This document shows positions 5,881 to 13,680 of a stretch of 64,000 nt of DNA, piece by piece (position 1 is the first letter of the stretch; every line of letters begins with the position of its first letter). Position numbers and translations under genes: made by a program. Below the pieces are notes generated by a model. The model saw only the letters and a program-made list of their open reading frames with translations. It did not search any database and was not told where the DNA came from. The stretch lies in the IMG/VR virus record IMGVR_UViG_3300035199_000184, positions 1 to 64,000 of that record; one strand, 5' to 3'. This DNA comes from a virus.

Positions 5881-5959
5881 TGTGATGCACGCCAAGTGCT
5901 TACACAAGAAGATGTCTGCCGTGCGTGCACGGGTGACCAAGTTCAGAAACAAGGAGTGA
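5828..5959 (+). CDS. Very small zinc-binding peptide (43 aa)
   Basis: 43 residues from the ATG at 5828, overlapping the membrane-protein gene by 53 bases in another frame. Cys-x2-Cys at residues 3-6 (CSIC) and His-x2-Cys near residue 20 (HAKC) could bind one zinc. GAGAGGAG precedes it. It is the last gene before the terminator. Confidence 0.55.
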   Translation: MRCSICKKPLVSKHVNADVMHAKCLHKKMSAVRARVTKFRNKE

Positions 5960-5964
5960 GTGGT

Positions 5965-6002
5965 CTCGGTCGTCTCCTGTGTACACAGGACAGTACGCCG
6001 AG
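5965..6002 (+). other. Hairpin before terminator
   Basis: The palindrome TCCTGTGTACACAGGA (5975-5990) is enclosed by CTCGG (5965-5969) with CCGAG (5998-6002). It lies between the last plus-strand gene and the terminator. It may be a further member of the hairpin series or an RNase processing site. Confidence 0.5.
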
Positions 6003-6026
6003 GTAATGCATCCCACTGCCCTAGAA

Positions 6027-6062
6027 GCCCGTCGTCCCTTAATTGGGCCGGCGGGTTTTTTT
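6027..6062 (+). terminator. Rho-independent terminator of the small-gene array
   Basis: CCCGTCG (6028-6034) pairs with CGGCGGG (6049-6055), with an inner CCC/GGG, followed by seven T. The T-run is only on the plus-strand side, so it ends plus-strand transcription just before the convergent minus-strand block. Confidence 0.88.
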
Positions 6063-6072
6063 GTGCCCTGAT

Positions 6073-6825
6073 TTATACCAGGGTGCGGACGTGCTCGATC
6101 ACTCCAGGCTGAATGCCTTTGTACTCGACGCCCTCGGGGGGCATCCCTTCGAGTGCGGTCAGCAGTGCCGGCCAGTCAGTCTCGGCGTGATCCAGGTTGT
6201 ACTGTCGGACAATGAATATGGCACAGTTAGCCTCGGGGAATCCCTTGGTAAGCTGTCGCTCGACCTGGACGTAGACCTCGGGGTCTGAGGGATTGAACCG
6301 GTACGTGTTCCTGTCCTTGTGGTATCGCAGCAGGTCCTGAGAGTACGCAACCCCCCAGTTGTAACGCACAAAGGGGCCTCCAGTCATCATCGAGTGGGTG
6401 AGTGCCGGCGGTAATGCCATGCCTGGGACGTCTGCATGTGTGCCGGCAAACGATTCCCCGATCACTTCAGCGGGACTCCATCCACTCGGGAAGCAGAAGT
6501 GGAGCATGGCTAGCCAGTCCCGGTCCTCGGTGTAGCAGTGGATTGCGAAGTCCTCCTGCATTGCCATCGCTAGCTCATCCAGCGTAGCGTCGGCGGGCTC
6601 GTTGAGCTCCGCCGCGATCCATTCCCGCACGGTCTCACGGGCGAGCTCTGGCAGGAAGTGCTCCAGGTGAGGGTCGTGCGTGACGTTACGCTTGGCCTCG
6701 ATGAATCGGTCGAAGTCCCGGTCCATCTGGAAGAACTGATCGTCCTGGTCGTGGCCGGTATGATGTGGGAACCTGTGCAGTCCAGGCTTCACGCTCCATC
6801 CATTACGGTAGGGGTGATACGTCAT
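6073..6825 (-). CDS. HDOD/DUF3445-like protein (heme-dependent oxidative N-demethylase family)
   Basis: 250 residues. The core FCFPSGWSPAEVIGESFAGTH, then VRYNWGV, and PEVYVQVERQLTKGFPEA followed by AIFIVRQY fits the DUF3445/HdmA pattern as I remember it. Characterised bacterial members are heme-dependent oxidative N-demethylases; activity here is inferred only. The frame extends upstream to 7056, but the ATG at 6825 overlaps the stop of the upstream gene by four bases and has GAGAGAA before it, so it is preferred. It is the last gene of the minus-strand block. Confidence 0.55.
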   Translation of the reverse strand: MTYHPYRNGWSVKPGLHRFPHHTGHDQDDQFFQMDRDFDRFIEAKRNVTHDPHLEHFLPELARETVREWIAAELNEPADATLDELAMAMQEDFAIHCYTEDRDWLAMLHFCFPSGWSPAEVIGESFAGTHADVPGMALPPALTHSMMTGGPFVRYNWGVAYSQDLLRYHKDRNTYRFNPSDPEVYVQVERQLTKGFPEANCAIFIVRQYNLDHAETDWPALLTALEGMPPEGVEYKGIQPGVIEHVRTLV

Positions 6826-7031
6826 TTCTCTCGAATCTTCCGTCGCATAGCCGTGTAAACTCGGTCGTGCTCTCTCCGTCTGCCTATGTGCCAGCAATTG
6901 CATGCTTCGCACAGGTACACGCTCATGCCTGACTTCGTCAGACCCCGAACTTGGCGTATCATCTTGGCTCTGGCGGCTACCGCCCCCTTTCGGGTGGAGT
7001 GCCGTGCTTTCTGGCAGTGACCGGTTCTCAT
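6822..7031 (-). CDS. Small zinc-ribbon phage protein
   Basis: 69 residues, basic. C-terminal half has YLCEACNCWHIGRRR: Cys-x2-Cys-x-Cys-x-His. This is the small ribbon widespread in phages (usual form YxCxYCGxWHLG). Such proteins are thought to bind nucleic acid, but none is well characterised. It overlaps both neighbours by four bases (ATGA), so translation is coupled. Confidence 0.72.
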   Translation of the reverse strand: MRTGHCQKARHSTRKGAVAARAKMIRQVRGLTKSGMSVYLCEACNCWHIGRRREHDRVYTAMRRKIREK

Positions 7032-7552
7032 GACTGGGCCTCCTTGGCTCTCGCATCCGCGACGAACTTCTTGTGGAGTTTATGACCGGCTATCATGTCC
7101 ACACCATGCTTGAGGCCGTCTCCGTGATGGGCGATGCGGCTCAGGTAGGCATTCCGCTTACGCTTGGTGTCGAACTTCTCAGGGTCACCCAAAATCATGG
7201 AATGGGCTCCGGTGAGGCTCTCGAATATCTCAGCGTCGATGCACAACATCAGCAGGACGTCGGCGGATCGATGGCGGAAAGCAACCATGGCTAGCTCTGA
7301 GGTAGACTGATTCCATAGCCTACCCTTCTCTTTCCAGGTGACTCGCCGCGACATCGAGTTGATCTTGTCAGTGTCGGTGAAGCACAAGAAATCGAACCCA
7401 GCCGAGGTCTCAGTGGCCCCAGCGGGATCGAACAGCCAGCTACCCGTGGGCACTATCACCAGCAAGTCACCAACGCCGGAGTTCATGGCCTTCTTTTCGT
7501 GGGCGTTCATCTCTTTCCATATTCGCTTTGGCACTCCAGTGGGGCGGTTCAT
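7028..7552 (-). CDS. Possible nucleotidyltransferase-like phage protein
   Basis: 174 residues. A GSW motif near residue 37 followed by GFDFLCFTD is compatible with the Gly-Ser...Asp-x-Asp active site of minimal nucleotidyltransferases. A later segment (SADVLLMLCIDAEIFESL, then KRKRNAYLSRI) fits phage proteins carrying that label. The acidic pair is not canonical (FDF), so the call is weak. Four-base overlaps with both neighbours place it in one operon with the zinc-ribbon gene. Confidence 0.4.
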   Translation of the reverse strand: MNRPTGVPKRIWKEMNAHEKKAMNSGVGDLLVIVPTGSWLFDPAGATETSAGFDFLCFTDTDKINSMSRRVTWKEKGRLWNQSTSELAMVAFRHRSADVLLMLCIDAEIFESLTGAHSMILGDPEKFDTKRKRNAYLSRIAHHGDGLKHGVDMIAGHKLHKKFVADARAKEAQS

Positions 7553-8121
7553 TCGTCACCTCCGTCCAGGTCGAAAAGGTCGTCAAAGAATTTCTGCTTC
7601 TTGGCGGGGTCATCCCACTCGCTCGGCAGACTGAACCCGTCGTCTCCAGACTCCTTGAACCCGTCGAAGTCGTCCTTGAGGATTTTCTTTAGTGCCTCGG
7701 GGTCGAACAGGAATCCTATCTTAGAGTCCACGCCGGCCCCATGCTCCTTCATCTTCTCAATGGCCTTCTCGATACCAATGTCGTCCACTTCGATTCCGAG
7801 GTGATCCTTTAGGATGGTCTGTGTGGTTGAGTTGATGGCGTCGCCCACGGCCTGCATGATCTTGGCGTAGATATCGACAACGTACTCCTCGCCTTGACCG
7901 GCACTCCAGGCTAGCCCAGCGACTGCACCAGCGGCAGCCTCGGCCATGCCAAGGGCGACGGCTATACCGCCAACCGCACCGAATCGTCCTATCTCTTTTT
8001 CTGTGTGCGGTATCATGGTCCTTTCCAAACTGGAACGAACGTGCTCCTGAACCTTACCGAGTTCGTCCCCGGTATGGTCCATTGTTTCCTTGGGTGTTGG
8101 TTTTGGGATTCTGTTCTTCAT
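7549..8121 (-). CDS. Unknown protein with hydrophobic central segment
   Basis: 190 residues. A Gly/Ala-rich hydrophobic stretch at about 45-72 (FGAVGGIAVALGMAEAAAG) could be one membrane segment. It is followed by helical, charged sequence and an acidic C-terminus. No family recognised. It lies 20 bases downstream of the VWA gene, so it may act with the MoxR/VWA pair, perhaps as its membrane anchor or client (inference). Confidence 0.6.
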   Translation of the reverse strand: MKNRIPKPTPKETMDHTGDELGKVQEHVRSSLERTMIPHTEKEIGRFGAVGGIAVALGMAEAAAGAVAGLAWSAGQGEEYVVDIYAKIMQAVGDAINSTTQTILKDHLGIEVDDIGIEKAIEKMKEHGAGVDSKIGFLFDPEALKKILKDDFDGFKESGDDGFSLPSEWDDPAKKQKFFDDLFDLDGGDE

Positions 8122-8141
8122 TTTGGTCTCCAGGTTTGGGT

Positions 8142-9659
8142 TTACACTTTCAGTACGTCAGCCACAGCATCGCTCTCAACGCTCAAATTCGTTATGTGGT
8201 GGACTTTGTTGCTGACTGCGTTCAATGAGTCACGGTAGCCGTTCTCGCCTCGGTAGCCGTAGCCATGATCCTTCTGGCTGAGCACCAGCGTGGTCATCTT
8301 GACCTCTTTGGCAGCCTTCCAGGTATTGAACTCGGCCTCAACTTCGGTGGGCACCTTGATGTAGGCGTCGGTGATCAAGATAATGTCGGTCTTGCCGGCA
8401 GGGCACCCGAGGGAATCCCATCTAGCCGGTAGTTCCTTCAGGGGCACGTCGCAGGTAGTGCCACCGCCGTAGAAGTGGTCCAACCAGTCAAGCAGGTCGT
8501 CGGGCTTGTTTGCATCGGGCGGGATGGCAAGGTACGTACCCTCACGACCGCCGCTGAACCCGACTAAGCACACGTAACGCTTGGTGCTCTTGGCTATCCA
8601 ATACAACGCCAGGGCCAAGGCCTTAGCGTTTGCTATCGGGTCGCCGTACATGCTGCCAGACTCATCGCACACAACTACGATTGGCCCCTTGCCCTCCTCT
8701 TCGTATCCAATGTGCTCACGGGCAAAGGCCTGGGATTCGCTAATACGACGCAAGCACTCCAGTTCCAGCAGGTCATCCTCACCCAGGAACGCGATCTCTT
8801 GCGGCAGAACCTGGGAGATGTCTCCCGTGCGGGTCACCCCCACGACGTCCTCGCACCCATCGGGTGTCTTGGTACGCTGCTGGGATGCGGCAAGGTTCTG
8901 GTATCGACCGGCGAGCCGGCAGATTTCGGACAATTGCTTGCTGTTCTTGATCTTCTTGTAGATACGCTCAACCTCTTTGATGCCGAGCCGGGAAGTGTCG
9001 CCACTGCCCATGCCCCCGAGCGTACGCTGGGCATCTTTAAGGTCTTGAATGTCCTCTTTAGCGTTGTCCAGGGCCTTTTTAGCCTCTTGGCCGAAGCCTC
9101 CCTCAGGCCCAGGTTCCCCCGGCTCTTCGCCGTGCTTATCTTGGATGGCAGCCCACTGCTCGCTGATCCGCACGGTCGCCAGTGACGACGAATACTCATC
9201 CAGGGCGGTATCATTCCGCAATTGCTGGAACTCCTCGGTCTCCATCAGATCACGCATGTACTGCTCACGCTTGGCGTCGTGCGGGTTCTCAGCGAACTCG
9301 GTATTGAGCCCGAACAGAGACTCGAAGAAGTCAGCGGTCGCAAGCTCGGACTGACGACGTCGTTCCTTGTCCTCATCGGTCTTGAGGGACTGGCACCCGT
9401 ACATTTCCTGTAGTACCGGCGTGTCGTCGAGAATCTCGATGCCCCGATTCTTGGACCACAGGTCGTGCCTCAGTACGGTGTCTGAGTACACAACAGGGGT
9501 CTCGCCGTCGACCGTGGGGCCGAATTCGAGGTCATCGGACTTGGTGTCCTGAGCCTCGACCTTGCCGAGGAACCCCAGGTCAGACTTGCCCAGGGGGTTG
9601 AGTGACCGATCTAGCTGCGAGGCTAGGCCAGTCAGTTTTTCAGTTAGGTTCTCGCTCAT
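8142..9659 (-). CDS. VWA-domain protein (ViaA/CoxE-like partner of MoxR ATPase)
   Basis: 505 residues. A helical, charged N-terminal region (1-310) is followed by a von Willebrand A domain with a complete MIDAS: Asp-x-Ser-x-Ser at 332-336 (DESGS), Thr in GGTTCD at about 400, and Asp in ILITDAY. VWA proteins of this type work with MoxR ATPases in protein or metallo-complex remodelling, and a MoxR gene lies just upstream. A terminator-like hairpin lies between them, so VWA expression may be tuned separately. Confidence 0.82.
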   Translation of the reverse strand: MSENLTEKLTGLASQLDRSLNPLGKSDLGFLGKVEAQDTKSDDLEFGPTVDGETPVVYSDTVLRHDLWSKNRGIEILDDTPVLQEMYGCQSLKTDEDKERRRQSELATADFFESLFGLNTEFAENPHDAKREQYMRDLMETEEFQQLRNDTALDEYSSSLATVRISEQWAAIQDKHGEEPGEPGPEGGFGQEAKKALDNAKEDIQDLKDAQRTLGGMGSGDTSRLGIKEVERIYKKIKNSKQLSEICRLAGRYQNLAASQQRTKTPDGCEDVVGVTRTGDISQVLPQEIAFLGEDDLLELECLRRISESQAFAREHIGYEEEGKGPIVVVCDESGSMYGDPIANAKALALALYWIAKSTKRYVCLVGFSGGREGTYLAIPPDANKPDDLLDWLDHFYGGGTTCDVPLKELPARWDSLGCPAGKTDIILITDAYIKVPTEVEAEFNTWKAAKEVKMTTLVLSQKDHGYGYRGENGYRDSLNAVSNKVHHITNLSVESDAVADVLKV

Positions 9660-9694
9660 TTCTTTTCTCCGGGGTTAGGATTAAAAGGCCCGCT

Positions 9695-9741
9695 GGGGCT
9701 CGTGTTAGGAGCCCCCGACAGTGGTCTCATCAATCACTGTC
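9695..9741 (-). other. Two hairpins in the VWA upstream region
   Basis: GGGGCTC (9695-9701) pairs with GAGCCCC (9709-9715), and GACAGTG (9717-9723) with CACTGTC (9735-9741). They lie between the upstream terminator and the VWA start and could be a leader or operator. No clear promoter hexamers were found. Confidence 0.45.
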
Positions 9742-9793
9742 GTTGCGGGGCATTACCATGTTAGTACTACGCATCTGGTGTCTCGGGTGTTCG

Positions 9794-9853
9794 AAAAAAC
9801 CCAGGGGGGACTGAACGATCTCGGCGACCGATCAGGGAGACCTCCCCCCTGGG
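9794..9853 (-). terminator. Rho-independent terminator after the MoxR gene
   Basis: On the minus strand CCCAGGGGGGA pairs with TCCCCCCTGGG across a 32-base loop and is followed by six T (A-run 9794-9799 on the plus strand). The long perfect stem and T-run make it strong. It lies directly downstream of the MoxR-type ATPase stop. Confidence 0.85.
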
Positions 9854-9860
9854 CTGTTGG

Positions 9861-10985
9861 TTAGAATACAAATTCGAGGCTCTCGGCCAGGATGGTCTTG
9901 ATCCTGCACATCTCGGACTCGATGTTCTCCGAGATGCGAGAGGCCTTGCTGGTCTGCTTCAGCTTCCCGACCTGCTTGTACACCTTCTTGAGGCGTACCC
10001 CGGTGTCAGTCAGGGACTTCACGTTAGTCATGTCGGCCTCCTCCACGATGCTCTCGGCCTCCATCTTGAGGGTATTCAGCTTGAGAGCCTCGGGGTTAGC
10101 GATCTTGGTGACGATGTCCCTGGTCACATTGTGCTGGTCCGGGTCATTCCACATGGTGTGCTCCAGAACGCTCAGGTGCTCGGGCTCTACTGTCTTCGAG
10201 CCGGCCAGCCAAGCAGTGGCGTTGATGGCGGCAGTGGACTGGCGGATACGCCGGCAGCCCGTCATGACACCATTGCGGCGGAGCTCTTTCACGATAGCGT
10301 GATAAGAGTGCTCACACTCGGAGCTCGGCTTGAGTGCCTGAGCCTCGGCGGACGCCTTGTCGATCTCATCCCCACTGATCTTGAATCCGAGATCGGGGGT
10401 GAGGTCTTCCGGGGACGCCCACATCAAGCGGTGAAGTCCAGCGGACGTCGCAACCGGCTTAACGTGCTTGCGGATCAACCAGCGGTCAGCAAAGGCGTCG
10501 AGCCCCTGATCCGCCTTGGGGAATTCGTTAGACGTACCGATCATCGTCTTGACCGGGGTCTGACGAATCTCGTTCCCGTCCTCGAACGTGCCCTCATTGG
10601 TGATAGTCAAAAGCGAATTGAGTATGGCCGAGGAGCCCTTGAAGACTTCGTTGATGACCACAATCTCTGCCTCGGGCAGCTTGTTCGCGGTCAGGCGACG
10701 GTACTCGCCTTCTTTGTAGCCACGTAGGTCCAGGATACCGAACAGTTCATCAGGCATCGAGTACTTGGTGAGGGTACGCTTGAAGATTTTGGCGTCGATG
10801 ACGTCAGCCCATAGCTCCGCTAGGAGTGTCTTGGCTGTACCGGGAGCTCCCAGCATAAGGAAGTTGTCGCCGATGATCGCTGCGGTCAGCAGCAGGTCAA
10901 CTTCGTCCTCACGCTCGATGAGAGCGACCTTGAACGCTTCGGCTGCCTGAGAGAACTTGTCGAACGCTGTCATTTTCTTGCTCAT
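9861..10985 (-). CDS. MoxR/RavA-type AAA+ ATPase
   Basis: 374 residues. Walker A GAPGTAKT at 46-53, Walker B position VVINEVFKG at 109-117 (Asn in place of the usual Asp before Glu), sensor 1 TSNEFP at 151-156 and the DAFADRWLIR segment typical of MoxR/RavA ATPases. Such ATPases remodel protein complexes together with VWA proteins, one of which is encoded next. The frame opens upstream to 11153, but the ATG at 10985 follows GGAGA and starts where homology begins. The Walker B Asn should be checked for its effect on ATP hydrolysis. Confidence 0.85.
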   Translation of the reverse strand: MSKKMTAFDKFSQAAEAFKVALIEREDEVDLLLTAAIIGDNFLMLGAPGTAKTLLAELWADVIDAKIFKRTLTKYSMPDELFGILDLRGYKEGEYRRLTANKLPEAEIVVINEVFKGSSAILNSLLTITNEGTFEDGNEIRQTPVKTMIGTSNEFPKADQGLDAFADRWLIRKHVKPVATSAGLHRLMWASPEDLTPDLGFKISGDEIDKASAEAQALKPSSECEHSYHAIVKELRRNGVMTGCRRIRQSTAAINATAWLAGSKTVEPEHLSVLEHTMWNDPDQHNVTRDIVTKIANPEALKLNTLKMEAESIVEEADMTNVKSLTDTGVRLKKVYKQVGKLKQTSKASRISENIESEMCRIKTILAESLEFVF

Positions 10986-11010
10986 ATTGGTCTCCGAATG
11001 AGTAAGTGGG

Positions 11011-11253
11011 TTACTTGGAATACATGGTCTTGAGTGCTTCGACGACCAGGGACGAGCCGATGATCGCACAGAACACGAACGCTTCGGCTTTCTCCCTGTC
11101 ACTGTCGATGAATTTCTTGGCGACGTCCTGCACGTTGCCGTTATCGTACTCACTGAATGCGTCGCCCATGTTCATTGCCAGTCCTAGTGCAGCATGGGGT
11201 CCGATCTTCTCGATCAAATCACTTGCCAGATGCGTCGGGCTCAGATTTTCCAT
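11011..11253 (-). CDS. Small helical protein, MoxR-cluster companion
   Basis: 80 residues, predicted all-helical, with a hydrophobic C-terminal helix (AFVFCAIIGSSLVVEALKTM). No family known. It overlaps the end of the upstream DUF6744-like gene by 35 bases and sits 25 bases before the MoxR gene. This suggests that the three genes are expressed together. Confidence 0.65.
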   Translation of the reverse strand: MENLSPTHLASDLIEKIGPHAALGLAMNMGDAFSEYDNGNVQDVAKKFIDSDREKAEAFVFCAIIGSSLVVEALKTMYSK

Positions 11254-12175
11254 TTTTCTTTTCCTTTGCTTCGGTCAGGGTTGTCAGTTGACGCTGGAAC
11301 CTGCGGTTGATTTCGGTCGCCCGCATACGAAAGTCGACACGGCAGGAGTCCAGGTAGCTGTCGTAGGCCTCTAGCTTGAGAACCACGGCCTCAACTTCGC
11401 TGACCTTCTTGGCAACTGTGCCTTTGCGGGTCAAAGAGCCCTCCTCGGGGTCCATGTTGAAGGCCTGTGTAGCCTTCTCCAGGTCCGACAGGAGTTGGTC
11501 CATGCCGATTCGGAGCACGTTACTCAGAGCTTGCTTGCCCCTCTCGGTGCCCACTCGGATGGGGAACCGTGACAGAGCACAGGGGTCGCCAGTGACGTCA
11601 GTCATCCAACGCTCCAGTTTGTCGGCAAAGGCGTGGAACTCTGACGGGCAGAAGTAGGCAACGCCCTTGTTCTTATTGATCGGCCACAGGTCCGCATTGT
11701 CCCTGCACAACTTCTTGACCATCCTGGTGATGTCACCGGAGTTACGTCGGGTCTGCTCTTCGGCCATGTACCGCTCGATGTCGATGGCGAGTCTTTCCTG
11801 CCCTAAGGTCACTGGGGTAACGGTCCCGGTCTTGACGTCCAGTTCGACTACCGCCTCAAAGACGTGATTGATCATAGCGTCGGTCTTGCTCTCGTAGGTG
11901 AACTGGTGGCGGACCAAGGTGCCGTCCCTGGATACCCGCTCGACGATCTTGTCCAGACCCTTCACCATCCTGTTGGTGGCACGGGTGAACGCACTCTTGT
12001 GCTGAAGGTCTTGGATCATGTCGGCATCCAGGCCGGCGGCAGTTGCTGCGTCCCGCAGTAGCGAAACCTTTACGATCTTACTGGGAATGTCCCAGGTTAG
12101 GATATCGCCCGCGAGCTCTTTGTCGTCCACCTTCGGGGTGGACTTCGGGTTGTGTGAAGTTGTGAGTGTGGTCAT
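11219..12175 (-). CDS. DUF6744-like phage protein, MoxR-cluster companion
   Basis: 318 residues. N-terminal alpha/beta part, a central conserved-looking block (LWPINKNKGVAYFCPSEF near residue 190) and a long C-terminal coiled coil ending Lys-rich. It resembles phage proteins I recall as DUF6744, found beside MoxR and VWA genes, but this is from memory and unverified. An ATG at 12208 is possible; 12175 is preferred because GGAGAC lies just upstream. Its start overlaps the recombinase gene by about 98 bases. Confidence 0.55.
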   Translation of the reverse strand: MTTLTTSHNPKSTPKVDDKELAGDILTWDIPSKIVKVSLLRDAATAAGLDADMIQDLQHKSAFTRATNRMVKGLDKIVERVSRDGTLVRHQFTYESKTDAMINHVFEAVVELDVKTGTVTPVTLGQERLAIDIERYMAEEQTRRNSGDITRMVKKLCRDNADLWPINKNKGVAYFCPSEFHAFADKLERWMTDVTGDPCALSRFPIRVGTERGKQALSNVLRIGMDQLLSDLEKATQAFNMDPEEGSLTRKGTVAKKVSEVEAVVLKLEAYDSYLDSCRVDFRMRATEINRRFQRQLTTLTEAKEKKNGKSEPDASGK

Positions 12176-12827
12176 GTGTGGTCTCCATTGCGAATATGTC
12201 TTGTTCATGGTTAGTCTCGATCAGGTGAGCATATCTGTTCGTGGTAAGGATTGTTCTGTGCCCGACTGCTCGGGCTACTTCAACTAGTGTCTTACCAGCG
12301 TATAGGCAGTTGCTCACATACGAATGTCTCCCGCTGTGTAGCGTCGTTTGTCTTCCCCGGTCCTCTCCGAGGCACTGTATCAGTGATTTCCATCGTTGAC
12401 TGAGGGTGCTCTCCTTAAGTCGACCGCCGACTTTGGCACCAAGTTTGGCTGCATGTGATACGCAACATACGAGAGGTTGGTTCGAATCTTTATCAGAAAA
12501 GTAAGAACTTTTTCTGAACTCCATCCAGGCAGCTAAATCGTCCAGCGTTCCCCGGTCCCAGTACAGCGGTACGTAGCGACCGTGTGCCTCACCCCGAGAC
12601 GCTTTGGTAGCCTCAGGGCGTACCCGGATTACTGGTCGTGCACCTGTTAGCAGCACGTCACGAATCTCCAAGAGGCTAATCTCTTTGCGTCGGAGCCCGC
12701 AGCATGCCGCTAGGCGGAAGAGGGTAAGGTTGAGCCTGCCGGCTGGGTGTCGAGACTTAGACCGCAGCATGGTCACTACGGTGCGTATCTCGTCAGGTTG
12801 CAGGATTTCAGATGGATCGAAACTCAC
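12078..12827 (-). CDS. Tyrosine recombinase, catalytic domain only
   Basis: 249 residues. All catalytic positions are present: Arg46 (CGLRRKE), Lys75, His164-x-x-Arg167 (HSGR), His190 (VGHR) and Tyr199 (TTNRYAH). Full phage integrases are usually 300-400 residues with an N-terminal core-binding domain, which is lacking here. No repressor or attachment site is visible, so a role in genome resolution or DNA inversion is as likely as lysogeny. The last 30 residues are encoded in the overlap with the next gene. Confidence 0.82.
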   Translation of the reverse strand: MSFDPSEILQPDEIRTVVTMLRSKSRHPAGRLNLTLFRLAACCGLRRKEISLLEIRDVLLTGARPVIRVRPEATKASRGEAHGRYVPLYWDRGTLDDLAAWMEFRKSSYFSDKDSNQPLVCCVSHAAKLGAKVGGRLKESTLSQRWKSLIQCLGEDRGRQTTLHSGRHSYVSNCLYAGKTLVEVARAVGHRTILTTNRYAHLIETNHEQDIFAMETTHDHTHNFTQPEVHPEGGRQRARGRYPNLGHSQ

Positions 12828-13162
12828 GGCGTCTCCTCCGCAATGTCTACTTGTCGTCCGTATATCTCTTGGAACCTCTCCAAGTCAAACCCCTCGGGGT
12901 CTGCTAACTTCTTCAGTCTCAATTGTCTCTCGACCGGCCACTCCGCGTAGTCTCCCATGAGCTCATGGCAGGGCCGGCACAGATGAAGTAAGCAACATCG
13001 TACACCCTGAGCCCTAACACGTCTAGCCCCCCTGGCGATCTCATGAACGTCACAGGCGACGCTACCGCATAGCTGGCAGAATGGGAACAGATCACGATAA
13101 GTCGACCTCAGTGTCTCGTCCGAACGGTCCTGTTTCGAGCGTTTCTTTGAGCGGTTTCTCAT
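12824..13162 (-). CDS. HNH-type endonuclease
   Basis: 112 residues. Basic N-terminus, zinc site Cys29-x2-Cys32 with Cys62-x2-Cys65, and the HNH core CDVHE (37-41) plus His60/His66. Small phage HNH proteins cut or nick DNA and often act in recombination or packaging. The frame opens to 13237, but 13162 is the first start consistent with the domain. It overlaps the upstream gene by about 70 bases and the recombinase start by four. Confidence 0.65.
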   Translation of the reverse strand: MRNRSKKRSKQDRSDETLRSTYRDLFPFCQLCGSVACDVHEIARGARRVRAQGVRCCLLHLCRPCHELMGDYAEWPVERQLRLKKLADPEGFDLERFQEIYGRQVDIAEETP

Positions 13163-13361
13163 TCTTCGAGCCCCCCGTGGCCTCGATAGTCTCGTCCAAG
13201 GCTTGGTCCATTTTCTGCCAGTTCGCCATGCGGTCATCCTCAGTTTTCGGGAGCCTAGTCGGGAACAGGGCGGCTAACTTCAGCATGTACACAGCACGTT
13301 GCCATGGGTCTAATTCAGCCATGCGAGACCAGCGGTCAGATTTCGACGATTTGTAGATCAT
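13092..13361 (-). CDS. Small phage protein, unknown function
   Basis: 89 residues, helical centre (DPWQRAVYMLKLAALFP) and a charged C-terminus. GTGGAG before the ATG at 13361 supports this start; an internal Met at 13322 lacks a ribosome-binding site. It overlaps the DUF1064 gene by 26 bases and the HNH gene by about 70 bases. Probably part of the recombination operon. Confidence 0.6.
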   Translation of the reverse strand: MIYKSSKSDRWSRMAELDPWQRAVYMLKLAALFPTRLPKTEDDRMANWQKMDQALDETIEATGGSKNEKPLKETLETGPFGRDTEVDLS

Positions 13362-13680
13362 AAAGGCACTCCACTATTTTCTTTTTCCTGAGATATTCCT
13401 TGGTCCGCCAACCCTTGACGTCCTCTACGATTACCTTGCCGTCACCGTCCAGGTATCGAAAGTCAGCCCGGTAATGGTAGCGATTGTTCTCCATGGACCT
13501 GCCGTTCGCTTCATAGATTGTCTTCCATGAAAACCTTGGTTGCAGTTCCAGGTTGCTTATCAGCCCATCGGCCTTCATGTTACGTAGCTCGACGTAGCGT
13601 TTCGATTCCTTGACGCTGGCGAAATTATGACCGTCGACCGCAATGGACTTCGCGTTGTACTTATGCCGCTTACCAACCAT
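13336..13680 (-). CDS. DUF1064 family nuclease-like protein
   Basis: 114 residues, typical length for the family. The pattern KYNAKSIAVDGHNFASVKES at the N-terminus, then YRADFRYLDGDGKVIVEDVKG, gives the DUF1064 signature. Asp in ADF and Glu-x-x-Lys (EDVKG) resemble a PD-(D/E)XK nuclease core. Related phage proteins are annotated as Holliday junction resolvase-like. It overlaps the upstream gene by 11 bases. Confidence 0.82.
   Translation of the reverse strand: MVGKRHKYNAKSIAVDGHNFASVKESKRYVELRNMKADGLISNLELQPRFSWKTIYEANGRSMENNRYHYRADFRYLDGDGKVIVEDVKGWRTKEYLRKKKIVECLYDLQIVEI

Noticed and set aside
12078-12827. Evidence for a temperate lifestyle
   Set aside because: The recombinase alone is not enough: no CI/Cro-type repressor, excisionase or attachment repeat was seen in the window.
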